Translations under genes and position numbers: made by a program
Assembly (NCBI RefSeq): GCF_001484765.1
Contig: NZ_KQ947376.1
Location: forward strand, 1-64,000
Length of the DNA stretch: 64,000 bases
Direction: 5' to 3'
DNA from: Entomohabitans teleogrylli
GTDB taxonomy: Bacteria; Pseudomonadota; Gammaproteobacteria; Enterobacterales; Enterobacteriaceae
The notes under the pieces: generated by a model
Seen by the model: the letters and a program-made list of their open reading frames with translations, nothing else
What the model was told of the DNA's origin: nothing
Databases searched by the model: none
Shown here: in pieces, positions 49,445 to 58,140 of the stretch
How positions within the stretch are numbered: the stretch's first letter is position 1
Layout: every line of letters begins with the position of its first letter

Positions 49445-50377
49445 ATGATGAATATTATGCATCCTGTACTGAGACGTCTTGATTTGAACCTCCTGCCTGT
49501 TTTTGATGCGATTTATCGTCATCGTTCCGTTCGGCTGGCGGCGGATGAGCTGGCGATGAGCACATCGGCGCTCAGCCATGCGCTGTCCCGGCTACGTATC
49601 ACCCTTAATGATCCGCTATTTTACCGGGAAGGCCACCGTATGTGTCCCAGCGTATATGCTACACAGCTCGCGCCTTCAATTGCTTCGTCGCTGAAACTCC
49701 TTAACCAGGAGCTGACGCCGCAGCCGGAGTTTGAAGCTTCCAGTAGTACAGAGCGTTTACAGATGGCGATTACCGATTTTACTGCGTTTTGTATTTTTCC
49801 GGCCCTCATGCACAAACTACAACATGAAGCACCCGGTTTGCGTTTTGAGTTACTCTACTTGCCGCACAGTTTGGCGTTAACAGAACTGTTGGCGGGGGAA
49901 GTGGACCTGGCGCTTGGATTCAGCGCCTCGGATGATATTCGACATCCGGAACTGGAAGAGATCACCTGGTTCGCAGATGAGTATGTCGTCATCAGTAACA
50001 AAAACCGAACACAACTGACGCTGGAGGATTATCTCGCCGCCCGCCATCTGGTGGTAACGCCCTGGAATGAGAAGCAGGGGGTTGTGGATTTACAGCTTGA
50101 GCAGATGGGTTATACACGACAAACAACCATCAAAACGCCGTCCATGCTTAGTGCGCCATTTATTATTGCCGAAAGCGACTTGCTGATGGCAATTCCGCGT
50201 TTTGCCGCTGAGAAATTAATTGCGGCAGCGAATATCAAGATTTTTGCATTGCCGTTTGATATCCCCCCGTTTGAAGTAAAGATTTATTCACATAAGCGCA
50301 GTGGTGAACGAGGCGCAACGAAATGGCTCAAGACGATATTGCAAATGCTGGCGAAAGAGGTTTACTCAGGGAGATAA
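49445..50377 (+). CDS. LysR-type transcriptional regulator
   Basis: A 310-residue LTTR. The N-terminal winged helix-turn-helix (about 10-65: RSVRLAADELAMSTSALSHALSRLR) and two-lobed effector domain (about 95-300) are present. The first Met is chosen for the reading start; Met at 49457 is an alternative, and no strong ribosome site decides. It is divergent from the GNAT gene, which it probably regulates. The co-inducer is unknown. Confidence 0.85.
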   Translation: MMNIMHPVLRRLDLNLLPVFDAIYRHRSVRLAADELAMSTSALSHALSRLRITLNDPLFYREGHRMCPSVYATQLAPSIASSLKLLNQELTPQPEFEASSSTERLQMAITDFTAFCIFPALMHKLQHEAPGLRFELLYLPHSLALTELLAGEVDLALGFSASDDIRHPELEEITWFADEYVVISNKNRTQLTLEDYLAARHLVVTPWNEKQGVVDLQLEQMGYTRQTTIKTPSMLSAPFIIAESDLLMAIPRFAAEKLIAAANIKIFALPFDIPPFEVKIYSHKRSGERGATKWLKTILQMLAKEVYSGR

Positions 50378-51167
50378 GCGCATAAACGCGCTCACTACCA
50401 GGTGTTTTTTAGAATCTCACAATATTAACTACGGCTTTATGATGGCTTAATAATATCCTGCCAAAAGCAACCGGGGAGCTGCTATATAATGGTTAAATGC
50501 ACCTTTCATGATGCATTCCCGGGGTAGTGGATGGATACAATTCCAGCCAACAGGAAAACAGACAGGATATCATGTATTTTAATACCCGGGGCTGGTGGGC
50601 TGTGATATCTGGGATATTAGATGATATAATCATTTCGCTGTATGAGTATTTACTAAAAGTATGTAAAGGAAACGCTGATTTTGTCCTTTGCCGAGGACCG
50701 GAAAACGCGCCAGTGCCCCTTTGTCAGGTAAGGGTTTCAACTACGTTAAATCCGCTATACCATGACGCTTGTTCAAAAATGAAGTTTTTATTAATAGCAA
50801 GGGAGATCTTTGCTGCATTTTGTAAAATCCTGCAAAGTTTTAAGATAATGACAGTTATGTCAAGTGTTATCAGGATTAACCAGATACCCAGTGGTGATAT
50901 TTTCTGGTATAGGAAAGTTCGCTGGAATTTTCTTATTCTTACAAATAAATACACTATTGCGCTTTTTCAAATGTAGGATGTTATTCAGAAGGTTACCGCG
51001 TTCCAGACTCTCCTCCAGCGCTTTTTATTTTTCCGACAGCAATAAAAGCGACAAAGTGGGAATCTATAGTCTGCAATGCTGTCTGACGTTCATACGTACC
51101 GCATAGAGACTGATGAGTGGACTCGTTTTTCCTTACGCGTTACCTGGCTGCCATGGTTCAAGGAAAA
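50378..51167. other. AT-rich intergenic region before the lpxP homologue
   Basis: About 790 nt with no convincing gene. A 149-codon frame at 50527-50976 has a weak start context and unusual composition, and is rejected. The right end (51000-51160) must hold the lpxP promoter; I could not define it. Confidence 0.4.
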
Positions 51168-52085
51168 ATGATGTCTAAAAAATTCGACAAAAAATTGCTT
51201 CGTCCGCAAAACTGGCTGACGTGGTTTGGTCTGGGGGTTCTCTGGCTGTTGGTCCAGTTGCCTTACCCGGTTCTCTCTTTTATTGGTTCTTCCCTCGGCA
51301 AAGCGTCAAGATTCTTTTTGAAAAGAAGGGAGAGAATCGCGTTCAGAAACATTGAGCTCTGCTTCCCCGATATGGATATGACCACCAGGGAAAAAATGGT
51401 TGAGCAGAACTTCAGTTCACTCGGGATGGGGCTGATCGAGACGGGGATGGCGTGGTTCTGGAGCGATGCCCGGGTGAGAAAATGGTTTGATGTCGAAGGT
51501 TATGACAACCTCACTCGTGCGCTGAGCGCGAAAAAAGGCGTGATGGTGGTTGGGATACACTTCATGTCTCTGGAACTGGGCGGGCGTGTGATGGGGCTAT
51601 GCCGACCAATGATGGCGACTTATCGCCCACATAATAGCCCGTTAATGGAGTGGGTGCAGACTAAAGGGCGACTGCGTTCCAACAAGGCAATGATTGATCG
51701 TAATAATCTGCGTGCCCTGGTTCAGGCGCTGAAAGCCGGTGAGGCTGTCTGGTTTGCTCCCGATCAGGATTATGGTCCAAAGGGCAGCGTATTTGCGCCT
51801 TTCTTTTCGGTTTCCCACGCCGCCACCACCAACGGAACCTGGGTTCTATCGCGTCTCTCGGGCGCTGATTTGCTCTGCATCAGCATGGTGCGTAAAGAGG
51901 ATAAAAAAGGTTACCGTCTGCATATCAGTGAAACGATGGCGGACTATCCGAAAGAAGATGGTATTAAGGCTGCCGGGTACATCAACCATGTGATAGAGAA
52001 AGAGATCATGCGCGCCCCTGAGCAGTATCTGTGGGTTCACCGGCGCTTCAAAACCCGACCGGTGGGCGAAGTTTCATTGTATTGA
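51168..52085 (+). CDS. lpxP: LpxP-like lipid A palmitoleoyl/lauroyl acyltransferase
   Basis: A 305-residue inner-membrane acyltransferase with start MMSKKFDKKLLRP (AAGGA just upstream; an earlier Met is possible). A membrane segment (about 15-35, WLTWFGLGVLWLLVQLPYPV) precedes the HX4E catalytic motif (GIHFMSLELG, His about 128). GGRVMGLCRPMMATYRPHNSP and VWFAPDQDYGPKGS match E. coli LpxP better than LpxL. LpxP replaces the laurate of lipid A with palmitoleate at low temperature. Lone in accessory DNA, it may be a second copy. Confidence 0.85.
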   Translation: MMSKKFDKKLLRPQNWLTWFGLGVLWLLVQLPYPVLSFIGSSLGKASRFFLKRRERIAFRNIELCFPDMDMTTREKMVEQNFSSLGMGLIETGMAWFWSDARVRKWFDVEGYDNLTRALSAKKGVMVVGIHFMSLELGGRVMGLCRPMMATYRPHNSPLMEWVQTKGRLRSNKAMIDRNNLRALVQALKAGEAVWFAPDQDYGPKGSVFAPFFSVSHAATTNGTWVLSRLSGADLLCISMVRKEDKKGYRLHISETMADYPKEDGIKAAGYINHVIEKEIMRAPEQYLWVHRRFKTRPVGEVSLY

Positions 52086-52143
52086 TATGGTCAGTTGCGG
52101 TTGGATGAATTTCAACACCCTGTGTTAAACCTTCAATCATCGC

Positions 52144-52171
52144 AGCGCGCCCTGTTTTTACAGGGCGCGCT
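52144..52171 (+). terminator. Perfect 12-bp hairpin downstream of lpxP-like gene
   Basis: A perfect inverted repeat AGCGCGCCCTGT / ACAGGGCGCGCT with TTTT loop lies 58 nt after the stop codon. It lacks a T run but would be a very stable 3' structure. Confidence 0.6.
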
Positions 52172-53110
52172 ATCCTGTCAGGAGGCCAGGCAGTGTATAA
52201 ACACTACGACAGTAATAGTGATGAACGGCATAGATTGAATCCGGGCGATTCCCGTTGGCTGGAAAGATGCTCTTTGCGTCAATATTTTTTAATCCACATA
52301 GACGGTAGTGATAAAAATTAATCCCTTTTCTTACCTCTCCCTGCAATAAGTGCCTGATATTCTCTTGCGACTAATTTATTTCCAGGAATTATTTACCTTT
52401 TAACATTTATTATCCGGTTAAGAATTTTTCCGAAAAATACTGAGTTTCTATTTTAAATAAAATATTAAAATTTATCACTTAGCATAAAACACATGGTGAT
52501 TTTAAATATCGCTTTCTTTATTTTGATTGATGTAATCATCTGCAACGTGGTGACTTATTGAAGTGATTCTCTGGTGGGAGTGCTCTGCATTATTTGGATT
52601 CTGAGGGGCTTTTTTTGGGGCTTTATTTTTATATTTTCGTTTTATATCAATGTGTTGTAATTGTATTGTTATAGAAAGGAAACGGAAGGACTTCATGGTT
52701 GTTCCATCGTTTTCGGTTGATTGATTGGCGGGAATCACTATTGATTAATCCTAAAATGCAGATAAGATACATCAAATTCAGCCGCTATTAATTATGGAAA
52801 TTTGTTCTACCTTTCCTTAATTAGAGTTTTAATAATGCATTGCATCTGGTAATGACGAATTATTGATACAATTTTATCTGACGAATTTTTGATCTAAGCC
52901 CTGATATGCCATGGCCAGAATAACGTGGTTCGCCATATTGCGAAGGAATAAGAGAACTCTTTATCGTGACTAAATGAACACGCCAAAACGTATTCTTAAT
53001 CCGCGTTTGCCAGAAATGTAGCAAGCTCAGATAACTGTGGCGGAGGACGATAACCAGCATCGCAGGCGATCCCAGGTTGTATAAATCGATGGAATGATGA
53101 GACAGAAAAT
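52172..53110. other. AT-rich region upstream of the fimbrial adhesin
   Basis: About 940 nt, strongly AT-rich, with no convincing gene. A minus frame at 52502-52738 is Lys/Asn-rich, has no ribosome site and is probably chance. It may act as H-NS-bound upstream DNA of the adhesin; that is inference from composition only. Confidence 0.4.
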
Positions 53111-54286
53111 ATGAAACTATTCACGGTGGTGTTTTTATTAATCATAACAGGGTGGTCATCATTGCTGCATGCGACAATCACTTGCACCCGAAGCTGGTCA
53201 CAGCGTACCGATTTTCTGGATACCAATGCGCCAGTGGTAGCGGAAGGGGTTAATATCAGCGCGTTAAGAGATCTCCCGGTTGGTGGCGTATTATTCCGCC
53301 AGACAGTCAAAATGGTAGATCCTACCCCACTGGGGTTTTACTGCCGGACAGACAGCGAATCTACGGAAACAACTCCGGTATATACATACTGGACTACCGA
53401 AGGTGCACTGCCGGCTATTACCGGGACATATTCCGGTCATAATGCTTATAATACCGGGATCCCAGGTATTGGGGTGGCAATCATCTGGGCGACAAGTACC
53501 GGCGGGAATTACGCTTTCCCCTATTCAATGACAGGTTCTATCATCGCGCAGTCCTCTTTGCAGGGGGCTGCTGGATACTATAACAACTATTTTCTGGATA
53601 TTGTTTTCGTTAAAACCGGCGATATTCCGGCTGGTGTATGGAATGTTCCTGTCTCGTTACCACCCATCATTATGTATCGTGAAGCGCCTGAAGCACAGGG
53701 CGTCAATAAAGAATATGGATTGAGAATTCATATTGCGGGGAGTGTTAATGTGGTTGCTGGCACTTGCGAGACGCCGGATGTCGTTGTACCTATGGGGCAA
53801 AATGCTATTGACGGCAGTGTCGTCAATACTCGCTGGGTGGATTTTTCAGTCAATTTGCTGAGCTGCCCACCTATGTACGGCCGCTATGACAGGACTACCA
53901 AAGTGCCTACTTCTGCTACTAACCAGTGGCTGGGGGAAGGGGTGGAGCCGGTTTCCGGAATGCCTGATACAACGAATGCGATAAAAGTATTACTGAACCC
54001 TGTTGAAGGCTATGAAACCCTGGCCAGCGGCGGTAAATGTGCGAAACTTACCTCATCATCTGACATGGCCGGAGGCGCATGCCTGGAAATCCAGAATGCC
54101 TCTGGCGCTAATGTGTTGACCAGCTCTTTTTCAGGCGTCGCAGCGGATAGCGGGCTCAGTCTGTTAAGTCGTATCTCTGGTTACACTATACCGCTGAAAG
54201 CCCGTTATGGGTTGATTAACGGTAACACTGCCATGTCGGCGGGGAAGGCTGATTCGGCGGTTGAATTTACTATTAACTATCAATAG
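53111..54286 (+). CDS. Lone two-domain fimbrial-type adhesin
   Basis: A 391-residue exported protein with signal peptide about 1-21 (FLLIITGWSSLLHA). An N-terminal lectin-like region (about 22-220) contains a Cys pair (TITCTRS and GFYCRTD). The C-terminal pilin-type domain (about 225-391) has GTCETPDVVVPMG, the Cys in VNLLSCPP, and ends SAGKADSAVEFTINYQ, the donor-strand pattern of chaperone/usher pilins. No chaperone, usher or major subunit gene is adjacent, so it either uses another system or is orphaned. Composition is AT-rich upstream. It is the tip-adhesin type rather than a major pilin. Confidence 0.75.
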   Translation: MKLFTVVFLLIITGWSSLLHATITCTRSWSQRTDFLDTNAPVVAEGVNISALRDLPVGGVLFRQTVKMVDPTPLGFYCRTDSESTETTPVYTYWTTEGALPAITGTYSGHNAYNTGIPGIGVAIIWATSTGGNYAFPYSMTGSIIAQSSLQGAAGYYNNYFLDIVFVKTGDIPAGVWNVPVSLPPIIMYREAPEAQGVNKEYGLRIHIAGSVNVVAGTCETPDVVVPMGQNAIDGSVVNTRWVDFSVNLLSCPPMYGRYDRTTKVPTSATNQWLGEGVEPVSGMPDTTNAIKVLLNPVEGYETLASGGKCAKLTSSSDMAGGACLEIQNASGANVLTSSFSGVAADSGLSLLSRISGYTIPLKARYGLINGNTAMSAGKADSAVEFTINYQ

Positions 54287-54309
54287 AAGCTGTGCCAGCC
54301 GTTTGCGTG

Positions 54310-54425
54310 TCAGCCAGAAATCAACAAATTGATTTTCCGTGTTTTATTTCTGGTGATATTGGTAAGTTTGGTAATGAGATGAAGTTTGTTATCGATCGTA
54401 AATGCCGCGAATGCGGCATTTTGCT
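54310..54425 (+). repeat. Copy 2 of the ~115-nt dispersed element with terminal hairpin
   Basis: It begins TCAGCC, then AAATCAA-CAAA-TTGATTT, GGTGATATTGGTAAGTTTGG and TTTGTTATC. It ends with a perfect 9-bp stem (AAATGCCGC / GCGGCATTT, loop GAAT) and a short T-rich tail. The body matches 22160-22273 on the minus strand, with most differences at every third base. It is placed directly after the adhesin gene, where the hairpin can act as terminator. Confidence 0.65.
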
Positions 54426-54503
54426 CGTTGTTCTCCATATCCATTGTTTCTCCATAATAGTGTCGTACACTACCTGCCAGTCTGACGAACTGTGGAGGTA
54501 TCA

Positions 54504-54599
54504 ATGGACAAAACGATTCGTGTGATTACCCATATGGTGATTTTTTTGTCTTTGCTGGCAACGGCTTACGATCTCTCTTTTGTTCGCTGCCTGCCCTGA
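54504..54599 (+). CDS. Candidate 31-residue hydrophobic peptide
   Basis: A short frame (MDKTIRVITHMVIFLSLLAT, then AYDLSFVRCLP and stop) with a perfect GGAGG 6 nt before the ATG. A central hydrophobic segment suggests a single membrane span. It follows the dispersed element by 80 nt. It could be a small membrane protein or type I toxin-like peptide, or the remains of a longer gene. Confidence 0.4.
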   Translation: MDKTIRVITHMVIFLSLLATAYDLSFVRCLP

Positions 54600-54837
54600 A
54601 ACCCCGCGGATATGAACGGAGTCATGCCAGATCGTCGCGTAATGCCTTAATGTATTGCTGCGGCAAATGTCGTTGATTGAACCTGTTTCGCGAACCATAG
54701 TGATTGCATCAAACGATGCCTGGCTTAAAGCCTCTTATAAAGTAGAAAATACTACACCGCATCAGTATCAAAAAATAAACATGCCTGTCTATGCCCGATG
54801 GCGTAATTTACAACCCTGATATTGCCCCATGGCTTTA

Positions 54838-55188
54838 TCATGGGTAAAAATTGGAAGTGATTCTGGTAGTAATGGACGAATACCTCATGTCAAAAATATC
54901 AATAAAGAACAGAAGATTAGTGACCTCTCTTAATCCTTCATAGCGCACATACAGAGATAGATCGGACTTTAGCGTCGGGTTTGTTATACTACCCGGGCTG
55001 TCGCAGAAATGGTAAATACTCTTCAGGCTGTCGATAAAGAAAAGCGGGAAATCCTCATTGAACCCCTGTCTGAGCGCAGACTGTTGATATCTTGACTTAT
55101 ACAATGATTCGATAGCAATAGCACTGTAGTAATTTTTTTAAAGAAAGATAAATTTATAACGCAAGCCGGGAGAGTTAAATGCAATCAT
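54838..55188 (-). pseudogene. Truncated LuxR-type paralogue with in-frame stop
   Basis: On the minus strand the frame begins MIAFNSPGLRYKFIFL, then a TAA stop (55138-55140). It resumes in the same frame with KNYYSAIAIESLYKSRYQQSAL and ends FFIDIFDMRYSS plus eleven codons. The alignment to the LuxR-type protein at 55532-56170 is continuous (NSPxLRYKFIxL, xYxxxAxE, SALxxxF, PLFxxDxLxxxYxFC, NxLFFxDIF) without a gap at the stop codon. The helix-turn-helix domain is lost. It is a decayed duplicate. Confidence 0.75.
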
Positions 55189-55531
55189 AGGCTATGACTC
55201 CCTTTATCCTTAATTGGTGAGCAAATGAAATTCTCTAAATATTGTGCTGAGTTAATTAATTGGCTATTTTTTTGGTGGAGTAATAATGACTGAGGTAAAC
55301 TTTATTTACTTGTTCTTTTTTAAAGAAATGAAAGTCAGCATTCAGGTTGTATCAATTTAAACATAATTATATAGAATTTTCTGCATTTATGAATAAAAAG
55401 AGTCTGATAATGATATTCATTTACATTAACAGACTCCTGGCTGATATCACACGCCGGGTAGACTTTTTTGCTATAGCAATATAAAGAGGGCAACCCTGGT
55501 GTTGAAAATGAGATTTATATAGATAATTATT

Positions 55532-56170
55532 TTAATTGTTAAGCGCCGCCGTGCGGCGAGGACAGCGGGCATAGCTTTTACTCTGCTCCTGTATCTTTTT
55601 AAGAAATAATTCTTTGTCGCGATAAATGCTTTTATCACTAACATTTAGTTTGCTTGCTATATCTCTGGTAGAAAAACCGTGTAGCAATAAAAAACCAATT
55701 TTTTGTTCCCGGGCTGAAAATACCAGATGTTTGTTATAGTGATCCTGAACATTCTTCAGGCTGGAGAGGCAGTGTTTCAGAAACTGGCGGATGGCCCGCT
55801 CTGCGCCGGTGATGCATTTGATGCTGTCAAGGCTAAGGAATGCGTTGTTTTTAGCATTAAAAATATCAACAAAAAACAATATATTATCCAGGCTTTTCCC
55901 TCTGAACTCGCTGTTTTTCATTTGTATGGTAATTTTATCGAGCCGCGGTTCTCCGGGAATGTCCTGAGAGAGTTGCTGTATCTGGCAGAAGAAATAAACA
56001 TTTAACAAATTATCTGTCAGAAAAAGAGGAAGCCCGTCGCCAAGGAATTTCTGCAGGGCTGAATTGCTGTAAGTTTGACTGTGGATGTATTCAACGGCAA
56101 CACCATGATAGGGGTTACTGGTCAGGTAAATAAACTTATAGCGTAGCTGTGGTGAGTTAAAGACAGACAT
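55532..56170 (-). CDS. LuxR-type helix-turn-helix transcriptional regulator
   Basis: A 212-residue protein starting MSVFNSPQLRYKF with AGGAG 10 nt upstream; an in-frame Met 36 nt earlier is less likely. The N-terminal part (about 1-125) has no known ligand-binding signature. The C-terminal HTH (about 145-195: LVFSAREQKIGFLLLHGFST, RDIASKLNVSDKSIYRDKEL) is LuxR/GerE-type, as in fimbrial and surface regulators. It is transcribed away from the adhesin's direction but next to it, so control of the adhesin is plausible. Confidence 0.75.
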   Translation of the reverse strand: MSVFNSPQLRYKFIYLTSNPYHGVAVEYIHSQTYSNSALQKFLGDGLPLFLTDNLLNVYFFCQIQQLSQDIPGEPRLDKITIQMKNSEFRGKSLDNILFFVDIFNAKNNAFLSLDSIKCITGAERAIRQFLKHCLSSLKNVQDHYNKHLVFSAREQKIGFLLLHGFSTRDIASKLNVSDKSIYRDKELFLKKIQEQSKSYARCPRRTAALNN

Positions 56171-56435
56171 AGCGGTAAATCTCCTTTTTATAAGAATATT
56201 CCACAAGACGTGGAAAGAGAGGGGGAAACTGTTTCAAAGTATGTCAGAAGTATAGCGGGATTGGGCATTTTTTATGTTAAAGAAATGTATAAATTTGATC
56301 CTTTTCAGATTTTTTTGCATTGATAAGGAAATACCGAATAATAATTTATTTGTATGATGTAAATGAGCAAAAGAAGTATTTGCAAGGCATGATATTACCG
56401 ATAATGGAAACGCCTTAATCGTAAGGATTTTTGCG

Positions 56436-56459
56436 GGCGCCTGCGTGGCGGCAGGCGCC
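56436..56459. terminator. Hairpin beside the yjaB-like gene
   Basis: Stem GGCGCCTGC / GCAGGCGCC with a 6-nt loop, 10 nt past the yjaB-like stop in the minus direction. No T run follows directly, so it is a weak terminator or a transcript-end stabiliser. Confidence 0.55.
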
Positions 56460-56468
56460 AGATATAAA

Positions 56469-56909
56469 TTATCCTAATTCCATGTGCAGCAGAGGGAAGG
56501 GATTGCCTTGCCCGTCACAGGACGAACGACCGATGATATGAAAACCGTAGTGCTCATAAAATCCTCTGGCCTGGGGGTTTTGCTCATTAACGTCGACTTT
56601 CAATTGTGGAGACTGACGACGGGCAAAATCCAGCAGCAAACGACCGATTCCTTTACCGCGGGCGCAATCGTCAATAAACAGCATCTCAATTTTTTCGCCA
56701 TCCATAGCGATAAATCCTGATATCACACTGCTGTCTTCGGCGACGTAGACATTCAGCAGTGGAAGGCTGGAGCTAACCACGGGAGCCAGGCCGTCAATAT
56801 CTTCCGGGGTCAAAAAGAGATGAGTCGCAGTGACCGAGCGTTGCCAGAGTGCGATTAATCTATCATCGTCATCCCGGCTGGCGGCGCGTATTTGTATCTC
56901 GCTAAGCAT
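56469..56909 (-). CDS. yjaB: YjaB-like GNAT acetyltransferase
   Basis: A 146-residue acetyltransferase. It contains the acetyl-CoA motif FIDDCARGKGIGRLLLDFA and the C-terminal KVDVNEQNPQARGFYEHYGF, which match E. coli YjaB (DVNEQN-type and GFYKKVGF). The start MLSEIQIRAASRDD lies 4 nt after the stop codon of a 23-residue frame. Function in E. coli is poorly defined. Confidence 0.75.
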   Translation of the reverse strand: MLSEIQIRAASRDDDDRLIALWQRSVTATHLFLTPEDIDGLAPVVSSSLPLLNVYVAEDSSVISGFIAMDGEKIEMLFIDDCARGKGIGRLLLDFARRQSPQLKVDVNEQNPQARGFYEHYGFHIIGRSSCDGQGNPFPLLHMELG

Positions 56910-56913
56910 CACG

Positions 56914-56985
56914 TCACTTTCCGAAGTAGTCCCAGGCAAACACCGCAAGGGCGACGATAATCGCAATAATTGTTATTTTTCGCAT
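56914..56985 (-). CDS. Putative 23-residue membrane peptide upstream of yjaB-like gene
   Basis: A 23-codon frame (MRKITIIAIIVALAVFAWDY, then FGK) with a strong GAGGAG ribosome site. It has one hydrophobic helix flanked by basic residues. Its stop codon lies 4 nt before the acetyltransferase start, suggesting a two-gene transcript. It may be a small membrane protein or a leader peptide coupling translation of the next gene. Confidence 0.55.
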   Translation of the reverse strand: MRKITIIAIIVALAVFAWDYFGK

Positions 56986-57056
56986 TACAGAATCTCCTCA
57001 CTATAAAGGCAGGAAATGATAGCGGACCGGCGGAGATTTGTATTGGGTGAATAGTG

Positions 57057-57089
57057 AAAAAAGCGGCCCCGATCAGGGGGATGGGGGCC
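57057..57089 (-). terminator. Minus-strand terminator with no known upstream gene
   Basis: Read on the minus strand, stem GGCCCC / GGGGCC is followed by GC and six T residues. The minus strand upstream (57090-57330) has no gene, so it may end a small RNA or an antisense transcript of the yoaF-like region. Confidence 0.5.
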
Positions 57090-57326
57090 AAAGTCAAACT
57101 CGTTGATTATGGAATGATGTTCTCCGGGAAATAGGGAGAACAAGGCGCTACTTTACGCACAGAACATGGGGGGATAATGGAGAAAATGTGAAGGTGCTCA
57201 TCCGGCCGCACGCAGTTGAAGCAGGGTTTAACTTTACCTCAACGCCAGAATTCCGGGAACAGGGGCGTGGCGATGTGGTCAATATGCTGTATACCAGACA
57301 GAGACCAGATTTTTGAGGAGCGCGAT

Positions 57327-57566
57327 GTGAAATATCTACCTTTGTTTATCGCCGTATTACTGGCGGGTTGCCACTCCGCAGGGCCTGATTCGCCTGATCC
57401 TGTGCCGCCATCGGTGGGGATGCCTAATCCTGCTGCGGTCCATTGTGAACAGCAGGGAGGCATGCTGGTGCCGGTACAAAGCCCGCAGGGCGTGCGCAGT
57501 AACTGCAAATTACCTTCCGGGGAAGTGGTGGATGAGTGGACGTTATTCCGCCGCGATCATCCGTAA
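57327..57566 (+). CDS. yoaF: YoaF-like DUF333 lipoprotein
   Basis: A 79-residue lipoprotein starting at GTG with GAGGAG upstream. The lipobox is LLAGC, with Cys15 as lipidation site. The DUF333 domain follows: PNPAAVHCEQQGGMLVPVQ, then NCKLPSGEVVDEWTLFRRDH, very close to E. coli YoaF. A longer in-frame reading from 57216 is unsupported. Function unknown. Confidence 0.85.
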   Translation: MKYLPLFIAVLLAGCHSAGPDSPDPVPPSVGMPNPAAVHCEQQGGMLVPVQSPQGVRSNCKLPSGEVVDEWTLFRRDHP

Positions 57567-57675
57567 TCATTATGCAGCGCCGCGGCTGTCTGGTGGTAGC
57601 GTCGCCAGGCGCGCTATTCGCGTTAGTGCGGTGAGGTGTCAGCGCCAGCCCACATTTCTGCGCCAGGAGAGCACG

Positions 57676-58140
57676 ATGAGTAAAACGCCGATTCTATGTA
57701 ATATCGGAATCAATAATACAGAGTTTGGTGACAACGTCACAATCATTCAGCCTGTCAATATCTATGGCTGCCAGTTGGCGGATAATGTGCGGATTGGTCC
57801 GTTCGTGGAGATTCAGAAGCACTGTGTTATCGGCACGGGTACCCGGGTACAGTCCCACAGTTTCATCTGTGAATACGTCACCATCGGGCGCGACTGTTTT
57901 ATTGGTCACGGCGTCATGTTTGCCAATGATATGTTCCGTGACGGGAGCCCCGATCCTGATCCGAACAACTGGGGGAGAATCACTATTGGCGATGGCGTTT
58001 CTATTGGCAGCGGCGCGACGATTCTGGCTGTGGAAATTTGTGCCGGCGCGGTGATTGGCGCAGGCAGCGTGGTCACCCGGTCAATTACCCGCAAGGGCGT
58101 TTACGCCGGTAATCCGGCGCGATTGCTGCGCCTGTTATAG
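57676..58140 (+). CDS. Left-handed beta-helix (hexapeptide-repeat) acyltransferase
   Basis: A 154-residue protein with an AGGAG ribosome site upstream. It has imperfect hexapeptide repeats through most of its length (FGDNVTI, LADNVRIGPFVEIQ, IGTGTRVQSHSFI, IGDGVSIGSGATI, IGAGSVVTRSITRKG), so it folds as a trimeric LbH. Such enzymes acetylate sugars or antibiotics using acetyl-CoA. It ends overlapping the yeaO stop codon from the other strand. No sugar locus is nearby, so the acceptor is unknown. Confidence 0.8.
   Translation: MSKTPILCNIGINNTEFGDNVTIIQPVNIYGCQLADNVRIGPFVEIQKHCVIGTGTRVQSHSFICEYVTIGRDCFIGHGVMFANDMFRDGSPDPDPNNWGRITIGDGVSIGSGATILAVEICAGAVIGAGSVVTRSITRKGVYAGNPARLLRLL

Noticed and set aside
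50527..50976. Plus-strand frame of 149 codons before the lpxP-like gene
   Set aside because: Poor start context, no domain pattern, and overlapping competing frames in AT-rich DNA. Kept as intergenic.
52502..52738. Minus-strand frame of 78 codons rich in Lys and Asn
   Set aside because: No ribosome site and composition typical of chance frames in AT-rich sequence.
54310..54345. Similarity of the element's AAATCAA/TTGATTT stem to the 5' hairpin of the small RNA RprA
   Set aside because: Only the short palindrome is shared; the rest of the element and its terminator do not match RprA as I recall it.
55286..55360. 24-codon plus-strand frame with GGAG upstream
   Set aside because: Ribosome site is plausible but the peptide has no hydrophobic or other signature, and AT-rich DNA gives many such frames.
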